Below are positions 17,832 through 25,970 of a stretch of DNA of 64,000 nt, in pieces (positions within the stretch are counted from its first letter, which is position 1; each line of letters starts with the position of its first letter). The notes beneath the pieces were generated by a model. The model was not told the origin of the DNA. It made no database searches and was given only the letters and a program-made list of their open reading frames with translations. This stretch comes from Sinorhizobium sp. RAC02 (lineage in GTDB: Bacteria; Pseudomonadota; Alphaproteobacteria; Rhizobiales; Rhizobiaceae). Position numbers and translations under genes: made by a program. The DNA lies in the NCBI RefSeq assembly GCF_001713395.1, contig NZ_CP016450.1, positions 310,001-374,000 of the forward strand, given 5' to 3'.

Positions 17832-18296
17832 ATGAGCAAGACTGACGTATCGGGACTGTCGCAACTGGGGCAGGCGGTCGATCTGCCCGTCAACCCGGAA
17901 ACCGCCGTGCTGGAAAAGGTGCCGAGCAACCATGCGGGTACGGATTTCGTCGTGCGCTTCACGGCGCCGGAATTCACCTCGCTGTGCCCGATGACCGGCC
18001 AGCCGGATTTCGCGCATATCGTCATCGACTACATTCCGGACGGATGGCTGGTCGAATCGAAGTCGCTGAAGCTCTACCTGCATTCCTTCCGCAACCACGG
18101 CGCCTTCCACGAGGATTGCACCATCGACATCGCCAAGCGGCTGGTCGATCTGTTGCAGCCGAAATGGCTGCGGATCGGCGCCTACTGGTATCCGCGCGGC
18201 GGCATTCCGATCGACGTGTTCTGGCAAACGGGCGAAGCGCCACAGGGTGTGTGGATTCCGGACCAGGGCGTGCAGCCCTATCGCGGTCGCGGATAA
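17832..18296 (+). CDS. queF: NADPH-dependent 7-cyano-7-deazaguanine reductase
   Basis: Reduces preQ0 to preQ1 in queuosine biosynthesis. The protein has 154 aa, the short YkvM-type unimodular QueF. The catalytic Cys52 is in [12 protein letters not shown] with the proton donor Asp59, and the family motif [20 protein letters not shown] follows. Its GAGG ribosome site lies within the last codons of the upstream CDF gene, 3 bp before the start codon region. Confidence 0.97.
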   Translation: MSKTDVSGLSQLGQAVDLPVNPETAVLEKVPSNHAGTDFVVRFTAPEFTSLCPMTGQPDFAHIVIDYIPDGWLVESKSLKLYLHSFRNHGAFHEDCTIDIAKRLVDLLQPKWLRIGAYWYPRGGIPIDVFWQTGEAPQGVWIPDQGVQPYRGRG

Positions 18297-18322
18297 AAGG
18301 CGGCGGGTTTGACCGCCGCCTT
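18297..18322. terminator. Shared terminator between queF and the HupE-like gene
   Basis: Ten-base perfect stem AAGGCGGCGG / CCGCCGCCTT with a 6-nt loop between two converging genes. Confidence 0.82.
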
Positions 18323-18329
18323 GGTGGTC

Positions 18330-18908
18330 TCAGCCGAAAGCGAGGACCAGGCCGGTAAGCGCGGTCAGACCGCCGATGATGCGCGCCGCGAGCGCGCCGC
18401 CGGAAAGCCGGGCGATGCCGAGACCTAGGCCGATGCCGGCACCATGCAGCAGCGCCGTCGCAACGACGAAGCCGATGCCGAACTGCCAGGCCCCGGCCGC
18501 GCCGAGTTCGCCGCCATGCGCATGGCCGTGGAAGAGGGCGAAGACGGCGACGATTGCGGCCGACATGACGGTGTCCAGCTTAACAGCCATGGCGACGAGC
18601 AGGCCGAGTGCCACGACCGAGGCGAGAATCGCCGGCTCGACGAAGGGCAGGGCGATGCCGGAGACGGCGAGGCTGAAACCGATGGCCATGGTGGTGACGA
18701 AGGCAGCCGGCACGGCCCACAGCGCCCTGCCGCCGATCTGCGCGGCCCACAGGCCGACAGCGAGCATCACCAGAATATGATCGAGGCCGAACAGCGGATG
18801 CGAGAAGCCGGCCATGAAGGAGCCGTGCTCTTCCGGATTGAGATGGGCGAAGGCCGGCGCCGTCGTGGCGGCAAGTGCAGCGAGTGCCAGCGTCATGCGT
18901 CTGATCAT
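18330..18908 (-). CDS. HupE/UreJ-family metal permease
   Basis: A 192-aa inner-membrane protein of the HupE/UreJ family, which moves nickel or cobalt. A signal-like leader ends at AFAH, giving an N-terminal His after cleavage. The family signature HPLFGLDHILVMLAVGLWA is at about 37-55, and FALFHGHAHG is near 123-132. Six or seven hydrophobic segments follow one another. There is no hydrogenase or urease gene nearby, so cobalt or nickel uptake is likely but unproven. A 25-bp perfect palindrome lies about 85 bp upstream. Confidence 0.88.
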   Translation of the reverse strand: MIRRMTLALAALAATTAPAFAHLNPEEHGSFMAGFSHPLFGLDHILVMLAVGLWAAQIGGRALWAVPAAFVTTMAIGFSLAVSGIALPFVEPAILASVVALGLLVAMAVKLDTVMSAAIVAVFALFHGHAHGGELGAAGAWQFGIGFVVATALLHGAGIGLGLGIARLSGGALAARIIGGLTALTGLVLAFG

Positions 18909-18993
18909 GGGGTCCCCTGTTCCGCTGGCTCCGGGAGCGAACCAGCGTATTTCGTAAATGAGAACCGCATCCTACGAATGGGACTGCGGCCAA

Positions 18994-19018
18994 GTCCATA
19001 CGCAAATTGCGTATGGAC
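18994..19018. promoter_or_regulatory. 25-bp perfect palindrome, candidate operator
   Basis: Arms GTCCATACGCAA and TTGCGTATGGAC around a single A, in the divergent region between the HupE-like gene (start 18908) and clpP (start 19178). It is AT-rich in the centre with no T-tract, so it looks like a dimer-binding operator rather than a terminator. The regulator is unknown. Confidence 0.6.
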
Positions 19019-19177
19019 AGGCTCCGGTTCCGTGCGGCAGTGAGCGCATTTACCCTGTTTTCCAGTGTCGCCGACAGGCTCTATCGCCCCTTATCGGTTT
19101 TGTTGCATTGTCTTGGCCAGTGAGTCGCATTATCTGACAGCGACAGGACTATTCTGACGAGCAATCGGAGACTTTGG

Positions 19178-19756
19178 ATGAGCGACGAGGACGACAAGAA
19201 GACGGAACTGCCCCTGGGCAAGGAAACGGAGGCGAATCTATTCAAGTCGCGTTCGATCTTCATCTACGGGCCGATCAATCAGGAACTGGCGCAGAAGGTC
19301 TGCTCGCAGCTCGTGGCGCTTGCCGCCGCCGGCGACGAAGATATTCGCATCTACGTCAATTCGCCGGGCGGCCATGTCGAATCGGGCGATTCGATCCATG
19401 ACATGATCAAGTTCATCAAGCCGAAGGTCTGGATGATCGGCACGGGCTGGGTCGCCTCCGCCGGTGCGCTGATCTATGTCGCCGCTCCCAAGGAGCGCCG
19501 CATTTGCCTGCCGAACACCCGCTTCCTGCTGCATCAACCGTCGGGCGGCACCCGCGGCATGGCATCGGACATCGAGATCCAGGCGCGTGAAATCATCAAG
19601 ATGAACGAGCGCCTGAACCGGATCTTCTCCGAAGCGACCGGCCAGCCGATCGAAAAGATCGCCAAGGACACCGACCGCGACTATTGGCTTTCCGCCGAAG
19701 AGGCCAAGGGCTACGGCCTCGTCTCGCGCATCGTTAGCTCGCAGAGCGATATCTGA
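19178..19756 (+). CDS. clpP: ClpP-family serine protease (divergent paralogue)
   Basis: Proteolytic subunit of a Clp protease, 192 aa. The triad is visible as Ser94 in GWVASAGA, His119 in FLLHQPSGG and Asp168 in TDRDYWLS. The sequence around the nucleophile differs from the canonical GQAASMGA of the main ClpP, and there is an acidic N-terminus instead of a propeptide. This suggests one of the accessory ClpP copies found in rhizobia. No clpX or clpA gene is adjacent. A terminator follows at once. Confidence 0.9.
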   Translation: MSDEDDKKTELPLGKETEANLFKSRSIFIYGPINQELAQKVCSQLVALAAAGDEDIRIYVNSPGGHVESGDSIHDMIKFIKPKVWMIGTGWVASAGALIYVAAPKERRICLPNTRFLLHQPSGGTRGMASDIEIQAREIIKMNERLNRIFSEATGQPIEKIAKDTDRDYWLSAEEAKGYGLVSRIVSSQSDI

Positions 19757-19783
19757 GGCTTTTAGTCTTTTTGAACAGGATGA

Positions 19784-19809
19784 AGCCCTCCCATTGCGGA
19801 GGGCTTTTT
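19784..19809 (+). terminator. Terminator after clpP
   Basis: Stem AGCCCTCC / GGAGGGCT with a 6-nt loop followed by TTTTTC. Confidence 0.88.
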
Positions 19810-19817
19810 CTTTGGTG

Positions 19818-19847
19818 CTTGCGCTTTCGCCATCCCGCCGGTATAGA
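19818..19847 (+). promoter_or_regulatory. Putative promoter of the leuA leader
   Basis: CTTGCG (19818-19823), 18-bp spacer, TATAGA (19842-19847). The expected start point coincides with the ATG at 19855, as for the trp leader. The -35 hexamer is identical to that of trpL. Confidence 0.45.
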
Positions 19848-19854
19848 CGGCCCT

Positions 19855-19980
19855 ATGTTGAAGACCAGCGCACAGATCATTGAACGAGTTTCCCGCGGCA
19901 GCGAAGCTGTTCGCGAGCGTTCGCGCGGCTTCTCCTCGCTTCTTCTTCTCGGCCTTACGCGCGGTTGCCGGGTTCGTTGA
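19855..19980 (+). CDS. Putative leucine leader peptide upstream of leuA
   Basis: A 41-codon ORF starting MLKTSAQIIERV, with four consecutive Leu codons at 29-32 (SSLLLLGL) and ending just before competing GC-rich stems. CTCCTC (19932-19937, directly before the Leu codons) and GCTCCTC (20018-20024) can both pair with GAGGAGC (19979-19985), the arrangement expected of transcription attenuation. No ribosome site is visible, so the message may be leaderless. The rest of 19757-20144 holds no other gene. Alternative: a chance ORF. Confidence 0.6.
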   Translation: MLKTSAQIIERVSRGSEAVRERSRGFSSLLLLGLTRGCRVR

Positions 19981-20144
19981 GGAGCGCCCGGCGGCCGACA
20001 AAGCCCGCCCGGCAATAGCTCCTCGTTTCACCCTACGCATTAATTCCGGTTTGGCCGCCCACGGCCAGCATTCGCCGTCGCAAAATGCGCCTGCTTGCGC
20101 TAAGACGCTTTCGCGAATGCCGGGACGACGAAGAGACGAAAACG

Positions 20145-21854
20145 ATGATTTTGAAGACCCACACCCCCAAGCAGGGCATGCCCGACGCGGCCGTCAAGTA
20201 TCAGGCCTACCCGACGATCAACATTCCCGACCGCACCTGGCCGGGCAAGACGATCACCGAAGCACCGATCTGGTGTTCGGTGGACCTGCGCGACGGTAAC
20301 CAGTCGCTGATCAACCCGATGGGCCACGACCGCAAGGCCCGCATGTTCCAGCTGTTGCTCGACATGGGTTTCAAGGAAATCGAGATCGGTTTCCCCTCCG
20401 CATCGCAGACCGACTTCGACTTCGCGCGCTGGTGCGTGGAAGAGGGCAACGTGCCGCGGGACGTCTCCTTGCAGGTTCTGGTGCAGTGCCGCCCGGAGCT
20501 GATCACCCGCACCTTCGAGGCGCTGGAAGGCGCCCATAACCCGATCATCCACTTCTACAATTCGACGAGCGAATTGCAGCGCCGTGTTGTGTTCGCCAAG
20601 GACGTTCACGGTATCAAGCAGATCGCCACCGATGCGGCCAAGATGATCACCGACATGGCCGCCAAGGCCGGTGGTGGCTACCGCTTCGAATATTCGCCGG
20701 AGAGCTTTACCGGCACCGAACTGGAAGTGGCGCTGGAAATCTGCAACGCGGTCGTCGAGATCGTGAAGCCGACCGCGGACAACAAGCTGATCCTCAACCT
20801 GCCCTCGACGGTCGAGATGGCGACGCCGAACATCTACGCCGACCAGATCGAGTGGATGTGCCGCAACATCGACAACCGCGAGAACGTCATCATCTCGCTG
20901 CACCCGCACAATGACCGCGGCACCGGTATCGCCGCGACGGAACTGGCGCTGATGGCGGGTGCTGACCGTGTCGAAGGCACGCTGTTCGGCAATGGCGAGC
21001 GCACCGGCAATGTCGATGTCGTGACGCTGGCGCTCAACATGTACACGCAGGGCATCGATCCCAAGCTGGACTGCTCCGACATCGAGCGCGTCAAGGCGGT
21101 CTACGAGTACTCCAACGAGATGGCCATTCCGGAGCGCCATCCCTATGTCGGCGAGCTGGTCTATACGGCCTTCTCCGGCTCGCACCAGGATGCGATCAAC
21201 AAGGGCATGAAGGCCATCAAGAAGGCCAACAAGCCGTTGTGGGAGGTGCCATACCTGCCGATCGACCCGCAGGATGTGGGCCGCTCGTACGAGGCGATCA
21301 TCCGCATCAACTCGCAGTCCGGCAAGGGCGGCATCGCCTATATCCTGCAGGAAGATTACGGCATCAACCTGCCGCGCAACCTGCAGGTGGAGTTCCGCGA
21401 GGAGATCCAGCGCATCACCGACGAGGAAGGCGTGGAACTGCCCTCGAAGCGCATCCATGAGAGCTTCATGGAGCGCTACGTGACGCAGCCGGGCACGCGG
21501 CTGCGCTTCGTCGACCACCACACCTATCCCGATGATGCGGGCCAGAAGGGCACGCGCATCGTCGCCGCGGAAGTGACCGACGGTGGCGAAACGAAGCGCA
21601 TCGAAGGCAAGGGCACCGGCCCGATCGACGGCTTCATCAACGCGCTGTCGATCTATCTCGGCATTCCGATGTCTGTTGCGGATTATTCCGAGCATTCGCT
21701 CCAGCACGGTTCCAACGCGGCCGCCATTGCCTATGTCGAGGTCGAGCATCCGGGCGGAAAGATCTTCGGCGTCGGCATCAACACGAACATCGTGACGGCC
21801 TCGCTCGAAGCGATCGTTTCTGCCGCCAATCGGGTGCTGGCCGCTCGCGGCTGA
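20145..21854 (+). CDS. leuA: 2-isopropylmalate synthase
   Basis: Condenses acetyl-CoA with 2-oxoisovalerate, the first committed step of leucine synthesis. The 569-aa length belongs to the long LeuA type 2 form. The catalytic domain shows SVDLRDGNQSL (metal-binding Asp), IGFPSASQTDF and HPHNDRGTG (metal-binding His). The C-terminal regulatory domain (about 430-569) is present with GKGTGPIDGF, so leucine feedback is expected. The ATG at 20145 is taken because homology starts at KTHTPKQGMP. Upstream lies a candidate Leu-codon attenuator. Confidence 0.96.
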   Translation: MILKTHTPKQGMPDAAVKYQAYPTINIPDRTWPGKTITEAPIWCSVDLRDGNQSLINPMGHDRKARMFQLLLDMGFKEIEIGFPSASQTDFDFARWCVEEGNVPRDVSLQVLVQCRPELITRTFEALEGAHNPIIHFYNSTSELQRRVVFAKDVHGIKQIATDAAKMITDMAAKAGGGYRFEYSPESFTGTELEVALEICNAVVEIVKPTADNKLILNLPSTVEMATPNIYADQIEWMCRNIDNRENVIISLHPHNDRGTGIAATELALMAGADRVEGTLFGNGERTGNVDVVTLALNMYTQGIDPKLDCSDIERVKAVYEYSNEMAIPERHPYVGELVYTAFSGSHQDAINKGMKAIKKANKPLWEVPYLPIDPQDVGRSYEAIIRINSQSGKGGIAYILQEDYGINLPRNLQVEFREEIQRITDEEGVELPSKRIHESFMERYVTQPGTRLRFVDHHTYPDDAGQKGTRIVAAEVTDGGETKRIEGKGTGPIDGFINALSIYLGIPMSVADYSEHSLQHGSNAAAIAYVEVEHPGGKIFGVGINTNIVTASLEAIVSAANRVLAARG

Positions 21855-21872
21855 TCGAGCACCGACTGAATG

Positions 21873-21906
21873 AAAAAGCCCGGCAATAATATTGCCGGGC
21901 TTTTTT
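21873..21906 (+). terminator. Terminator after leuA
   Basis: Perfect stem with arms AAGCCCGGCAAT and ATTGCCGGGCTT and a 3-nt loop, followed by a T-run. Confidence 0.92.
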
Positions 21907-21986
21907 GTTTTAGGGCGTGTCGGACTGGCGAAGGTTGGTTCGTCTTCTACACATTGAAGCGAAACCACAGTCGAAAGGATCACGTC

Positions 21987-22460
21987 ATGGAAAAGAACAC
22001 CATCTGCGTTTGGTACGACAAGGACGCCGAGGCCGCTGCCCGCTTTTACGCGGAAACCTTTCCCGACAGTTCCGTCGGTGCCGTCATCCGTACCCCCGGC
22101 GACTATCCGGATGGCAAGCAGGGAGATGTCCTGGTCGTTGAATTCACCGTTGCAGGCATTCCATGCATCGGCCTGAATGGCGGCCCTACATTCAAGCAGT
22201 CGGAGGCATTTTCCTTCCAGATCTCGACGGAAGATCAGGAGGAAACCGACCGTTACTGGAACGCGATCGTTGGAAACGGCGGGCAGGAAAGTGAGTGCGG
22301 CTGGTGCAAGGACAAGTGGGGCGTATCCTGGCAGATCACGCCACGCGTCGCGATGGAAGCACTCAGGGCAGGCGGCAGCGAGGCGAAGCGTGCCTTCGAC
22401 GCTCTGATGACGATGCAGAAGATCGACGTCGCCGCGATCGAGGCGGCACGGCGCGGCTGA
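21987..22460 (+). CDS. VOC/PhnB-like protein
   Basis: A 157-aa protein of the vicinal-oxygen-chelate superfamily, PhnB-like (3-demethylubiquinone methyltransferase-like annotation). Motifs are WYDKDAEAAARFYAETFPDS, GIPCIGLNGGP, and the C-terminal CGWCKDKWGVSWQITPR that marks this subfamily. Enzymatic activity is unknown, and such proteins are often mislabelled as methyltransferases. AAAGGA precedes the ATG at 21987. It is monocistronic between the leuA terminator and the convergent anti-sigma gene. Confidence 0.88.
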   Translation: MEKNTICVWYDKDAEAAARFYAETFPDSSVGAVIRTPGDYPDGKQGDVLVVEFTVAGIPCIGLNGGPTFKQSEAFSFQISTEDQEETDRYWNAIVGNGGQESECGWCKDKWGVSWQITPRVAMEALRAGGSEAKRAFDALMTMQKIDVAAIEAARRG

Positions 22461-22512
22461 AATCTTTCCGGCGCGAACGGGCGCATGCGTCCGTTCGTCG
22501 CCACCCTGCGGG

Positions 22513-23367
22513 CTAGATGCTTGCGGAAACCGTTTCCGCAATGCGCTCCAGGTTCGGATCTGCCGAAGGCCCGACCACGACGAAGGAGGCGTTGCCCCTC
22601 TGCCAGGAGACGAGGCCGATATCGTTGCGCATGCTCTCTGTCAGATCCGTCCTGCCCTCGACCGGGGTACTGTTCTGGAGGAAACAGATGGCGAAGATCT
22701 CGTTTTCGGCATCCCGGTAGAGCAGTTGCGCGGTCGGCTTGCCGCCGGCAACGAGCAGGCGGGCGCCTTCGAAGGTGAGGTTCTGGGCCGAAAGGTCGGG
22801 AAGTGTGAAGGTCACGCCGGTGCTGGCGGAGAGCCATTCGACGATATGGTCCTGTTCGCTTGCCGGTACCTCGACGAGATGGCGCGTCTGGCGCGAGTAG
22901 ATGCGGTGATAGTCGGCGATGTCGTCGAGCCAGGTGCGGGCGGCGGCGATCTGGAGCGGTGCTTCCGCGGCACCCTGCTGCTCGGAGACGAGATATCCGG
23001 CGGCGCCACCGGCGATGAAGATCACAAGCGATGCGGCCAGTGCCTTCGGCCAGAACGCCGACGGACGGCGCGGGGCTGCGGCGGCGACCGGAATGGCGGC
23101 GAAACCCGATTTGGGCTGTTCGTCCTCGCTCTTGCCTACGTCCTTGATGGTGCGAACGAGATCGAGCGGGATCGGGTCCTGCAGCATCCTGTCGAAGGCG
23201 CGGGCGCCGAATTCGCTGCCGAGCTTCAGCTTTTCGAAGACAACGCGCGCGTCGTCATCTTCGGCGAGGATGGCATCGATTTCGTCTACTTCCGTCTGTG
23301 GCAGTTGGCCATCCAGATAGGCCGACAATCGAATTTCGAGCGGAAGACCCTGTGTACTCTCCACCAT
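22513..23367 (-). CDS. Membrane anti-sigma factor
   Basis: A 284-aa protein with a cytoplasmic N-terminal anti-sigma domain (LSAYLDGQLPQTEVDEIDAIL), one transmembrane helix at about 109-128 (LAASLVIFIAGGAAGYLV), and a periplasmic C-terminal domain. The zinc motif HxxxCxxC of ZAS-type factors is absent. The start overlaps the sigma factor stop by one base (TGATG), so the two are translated together and it very likely sequesters that sigma factor. The signal sensed is unknown. Confidence 0.88.
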   Translation of the reverse strand: MVESTQGLPLEIRLSAYLDGQLPQTEVDEIDAILAEDDDARVVFEKLKLGSEFGARAFDRMLQDPIPLDLVRTIKDVGKSEDEQPKSGFAAIPVAAAAPRRPSAFWPKALAASLVIFIAGGAAGYLVSEQQGAAEAPLQIAAARTWLDDIADYHRIYSRQTRHLVEVPASEQDHIVEWLSASTGVTFTLPDLSAQNLTFEGARLLVAGGKPTAQLLYRDAENEIFAICFLQNSTPVEGRTDLTESMRNDIGLVSWQRGNASFVVVGPSADPNLERIAETVSASI

Positions 23368-23885
23368 CAGGCCCTCCTTTCGGTCTGTTCAGCGATCATG
23401 GCCGCGAGCCTGATGCGGGCCGCAGAAAGCCGGCTCATCACGGTGCCGATCGGTATCCCAAGGATATCCGCCGCCTCCCGGTAGCTGTGGCCTTCAACGT
23501 TCACCAGCAGGAAGACGCTCGAAAGCCCCTCCGGCATGGTCATGATCAACTTGTGCAACTGCTTGGCATAGACGGCCTTGTCGGCCGACGCTTCGATGTG
23601 CAGGCTATCCTGCTCGGCAACATCTACAGTGCCGGACCCTGTGCGGACCTTTCGCTTGCGGATTTCGTCCACCCAGAGATTGCGTGTCATGGCATAAACC
23701 CAGCTTTCCAGCCGGCCTTCCCCGTTCCAGAGATGGCTTCGCGTGATAGCCCTCTCGCATGCTTCCTGGACCAGGTCATCCGCATCGCTGCTGTTGCGCG
23801 TCAGCGTCATCGCAAAACGGCGCAACTTCGGCAGCAAATTGACCAAATCTCGCCGGAACTCATTCGATTCTGCCGTCGGACGCAT
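23367..23885 (-). CDS. ECF-type RNA polymerase sigma factor
   Basis: A 172-aa ECF sigma factor with region 2 at about 15-80 (DADDLVQEACERAI, SWVYAMTRNLWVDEIRKRK) and region 4 at about 110-165 (LSSVFLLVNVEGHSYREAADILGIPIGTVMSRLSAAR). No extra C-terminal domain is seen. It is encoded directly upstream of, and coupled to, its probable membrane anti-sigma factor. I could not identify a convincing autoregulated ECF promoter in the 190 bp upstream. Confidence 0.93.
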   Translation of the reverse strand: MRPTAESNEFRRDLVNLLPKLRRFAMTLTRNSSDADDLVQEACERAITRSHLWNGEGRLESWVYAMTRNLWVDEIRKRKVRTGSGTVDVAEQDSLHIEASADKAVYAKQLHKLIMTMPEGLSSVFLLVNVEGHSYREAADILGIPIGTVMSRLSAARIRLAAMIAEQTERRA

Positions 23886-24039
23886 TGCTTTTCCAAGGAA
23901 ACGTTCGGGATCAAAACTCTATTCGCTCCCGGGCGGGTAGCGACCGTCTGATATGAAACATTCTTCCTAATGCCTGCAAGCATGAACGGCAACCCGGAGC
24001 GCAGTTTCCCGCGTTCCCTCAACGATTGTTCCTGTGTTG

Positions 24040-24072
24040 GCCGGCATCGTCCCGTTTTTGGACGATGCCGGC
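24040..24072. terminator. Hairpin after the TPR gene
   Basis: Perfect 13-bp stem, GCCGGCATCGTCC (24040-24052) and GGACGATGCCGGC (24060-24072), 8 bp past the minus-strand stop. No T-run follows on the minus strand. Confidence 0.6.
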
Positions 24073-24079
24073 AGCGATG

Positions 24080-24727
24080 TCAGTAGGTTGTGCGCTCACC
24101 GCCAAGCGACTGGAGCAGGGCGCGGTAGGCCCAGGTGTTCTCGCCGCCGCGATCGCGGATTTCGACGAGCTGGACGCGGGCGCCCTCGATGTCGCCCTGT
24201 TCGATCAGGGCCTGGCCCATATAGGAGCGGGCGAGGATGTAGTTCTCATCCTTCTGCAGCGCCCGCTTGTAGAAGCTCATGCCGAGTTCAATGTTGCCGA
24301 GCTTGCGCGTGTTGTAGCCGAGATAGTTGAGGATGCGCGGGTCTTCCTGGTCGGAAGCGGCGCGCAGTGCCCGCAGCGCGTTCTCATACTGATCGGCATA
24401 GGCGAATTCGCGGGCAGCCTCATAGAGCTTGTCGTCGATTTCGCGCTCGGTCTTCTTCTGCTCTTCCGTCTTGGCCTTGTCGTCGGCGGGTGTGCCTTCG
24501 ACCGGCTTGCTCTCGGTCGGCGTCACTTCGGCCGGCTTCAGATCCTCAGGCGCGACGCATTCCTTCTTTTCCTCGTTCCAGATCTTGCCGTCGGTGCAGG
24601 TCGTCGTCGTTTCGGTCGCGACCGGCGGCGTCGTGGTATCGGAATCCGCGGCGCGGGCGGTGGAGAGCGCCGTCAGCGAGACGGCAGCGCAGAATGAAAG
24701 CAGCATGGTGTGGCGGAGCATGGTCAT
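24080..24727 (-). CDS. Secreted tetratricopeptide-repeat protein
   Basis: A 215-aa exported protein with a signal peptide to about residue 27 (STARAAD). A short Cys pair region (CTDGKIWNEEKKEC) is followed by a Pro/Glu/Thr linker (about 60-95) and TPR-like helices (ENALRALRAASDQEDPRILNYLGYNTRK and YKRALQKDENYILARSYMGQALIEQGD). It is probably a periplasmic scaffold. The ATG at 24727 is preferred to 24721 because GAGAGGG lies 6 nt before it. It is encoded downstream of the metallophosphoesterase on the same strand. Confidence 0.82.
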   Translation of the reverse strand: MTMLRHTMLLSFCAAVSLTALSTARAADSDTTTPPVATETTTTCTDGKIWNEEKKECVAPEDLKPAEVTPTESKPVEGTPADDKAKTEEQKKTEREIDDKLYEAAREFAYADQYENALRALRAASDQEDPRILNYLGYNTRKLGNIELGMSFYKRALQKDENYILARSYMGQALIEQGDIEGARVQLVEIRDRGGENTWAYRALLQSLGGERTTY

Positions 24728-24858
24728 GGGGTTCCCTCTCGTCGGGTCGTCTGCGGGGGCGCTGGCCGTCTGCGAGCATGCCTGCCTTTTGCGGGCTTCG
24801 TATGGCAGGATGCTCTGAGGACTTGTTACGGATGGCGAGAGGGATTTATTCGGCCGCT

Positions 24859-25761
24859 TTAAAAACGCGTCGTTTCCGCGAGCGTCAGCGCAAGGCCGTC
24901 CGGCGCCAAGGCGAAACGCTCGCGCATGACGTTCCAGCTGCCCGGTGCGCCGGAAATCGAAAAGAGGTTGTAGCCGGCCGGTGGCTTGTGGCCGCCAGGC
25001 CCCTGTGAGGCGGACGCGATGCCGACGACCGGGATCTGCTTTATCTGGCCAGGCAGCCAGTGCACGGTGTTGAGATGGGTGTGGCCGTGCAGCACGAGGT
25101 CCGCCCCGCCGGTCGAGACGGTGGCTGCGAAACGGCGGATGCCGATCATGCGCTTGTGGAACGACGTCGCCCCGCGGATCGGCGGATGATGGATCAGCAC
25201 CACACGGAATAGGCCGGCCTCGCCGGCAGCGCGCAGCATGTTGACCGTCTCGCGGGCCTGGCGGGAGCCGAAGTAACCGGAGGCCGAGAAGGGTGGCGTG
25301 GCGACGGCCGTCGAGCAGCCGATGATCGCCACCTGACCGCGCACCCGCAGATAGGGGAAGACATGCATGTCCTCTTGCCATTCCGCCGGGGCCGCATCGC
25401 CGCGCATGTAGGGATACCAGGCGCGCGTGGATTTTTCGTAGGCGCCGCGCACATAGGCGTCGTGGTTGCCCGGCACGACCGAAACATGCTCCGGCGTGCC
25501 GGCTTCCGGCAGCCATTTCTTCACGGCCGCGATTTCCAGCGAAGAAGCGAGGTTCACGAGGTCGCCGGTGATCGCCAGATGGTCCGGGTCGCGCCGCTCG
25601 ATATCCTCGAGCACGATGTCGAGCGTGTTGGTGAACAGGTGCCGGCGGCGGTTGCGATGCCAGTTGACGAAACCGGTGATGCGCTTCGAAAACAGTTCCA
25701 GGAAGGTGAGGGCAGGCAAGGGGCCGAGATGGACATCCGATATATGGGCAAGTCTGAACAT
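24859..25761 (-). CDS. Calcineurin-like metallophosphoesterase
   Basis: A 300-aa cytoplasmic enzyme with all five metal-site blocks of the family: ISDVHLG (about 7-13), ITGDLVN (about 64-70), VPGNHDAY (about 97-104), LIHHPP and LHGHTH. This is the cAMP phosphodiesterase/3',5'-cyclic-nucleotide class by overall pattern, but the substrate is not determinable. Its start is only about 13 bp from a structured intergenic repeat (25774-25873). Confidence 0.9.
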   Translation of the reverse strand: MFRLAHISDVHLGPLPALTFLELFSKRITGFVNWHRNRRRHLFTNTLDIVLEDIERRDPDHLAITGDLVNLASSLEIAAVKKWLPEAGTPEHVSVVPGNHDAYVRGAYEKSTRAWYPYMRGDAAPAEWQEDMHVFPYLRVRGQVAIIGCSTAVATPPFSASGYFGSRQARETVNMLRAAGEAGLFRVVLIHHPPIRGATSFHKRMIGIRRFAATVSTGGADLVLHGHTHLNTVHWLPGQIKQIPVVGIASASQGPGGHKPPAGYNLFSISGAPGSWNVMRERFALAPDGLALTLAETTRF

Positions 25762-25773
25762 AGCCTTCCATAC

Positions 25774-25873
25774 TGCATAACACCTAAAATCGGAATCGAT
25801 TTAAGGTGTTATGCAGCAACTATAAAGTTCTACAGCGACCTTTGCGCGTCAGGAATGACGCGCGGCGCTGTAG
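25774..25873. repeat. Structured intergenic repeat, copy A
   Basis: Two parts. First, an imperfect palindrome with perfect 12-bp ends TGCATAACACCT / AGGTGTTATGCA (25774-25815). Second, a hairpin made of CTACAGCG (25830-25837) / CGCTGTAG (25866-25873) enclosing GCGCGTCA (25844-25851) / TGACGCGC (25856-25863). A second, degenerate copy lies at 42284-42375. Both sit between divergent genes. Confidence 0.8.
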
Positions 25874-25970
25874 TGCATATGCCGGGCAAGGGAAACGCAA
25901 GGCGTGTATATTCCCGGACCTTTGGCCCCGAAGGCTTGATTTGCGGGAAAGGTTCCGGCGAAGTGCCGCA

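Noticed and set aside
23886..24000. Autoregulated ECF promoter (GGAA-type -35) upstream of the sigma factor
   Set aside because: A GGAAGA is visible, but no partner -10 at an acceptable spacing.
24080..25783. Single 567-codon minus-strand reading covering both the metallophosphoesterase region and the TPR gene
   Set aside because: The metallophosphoesterase is read in a different frame with all five metal motifs; only the TPR part (24080-24727) is real in this frame, and it has its own signal peptide and ribosome site.
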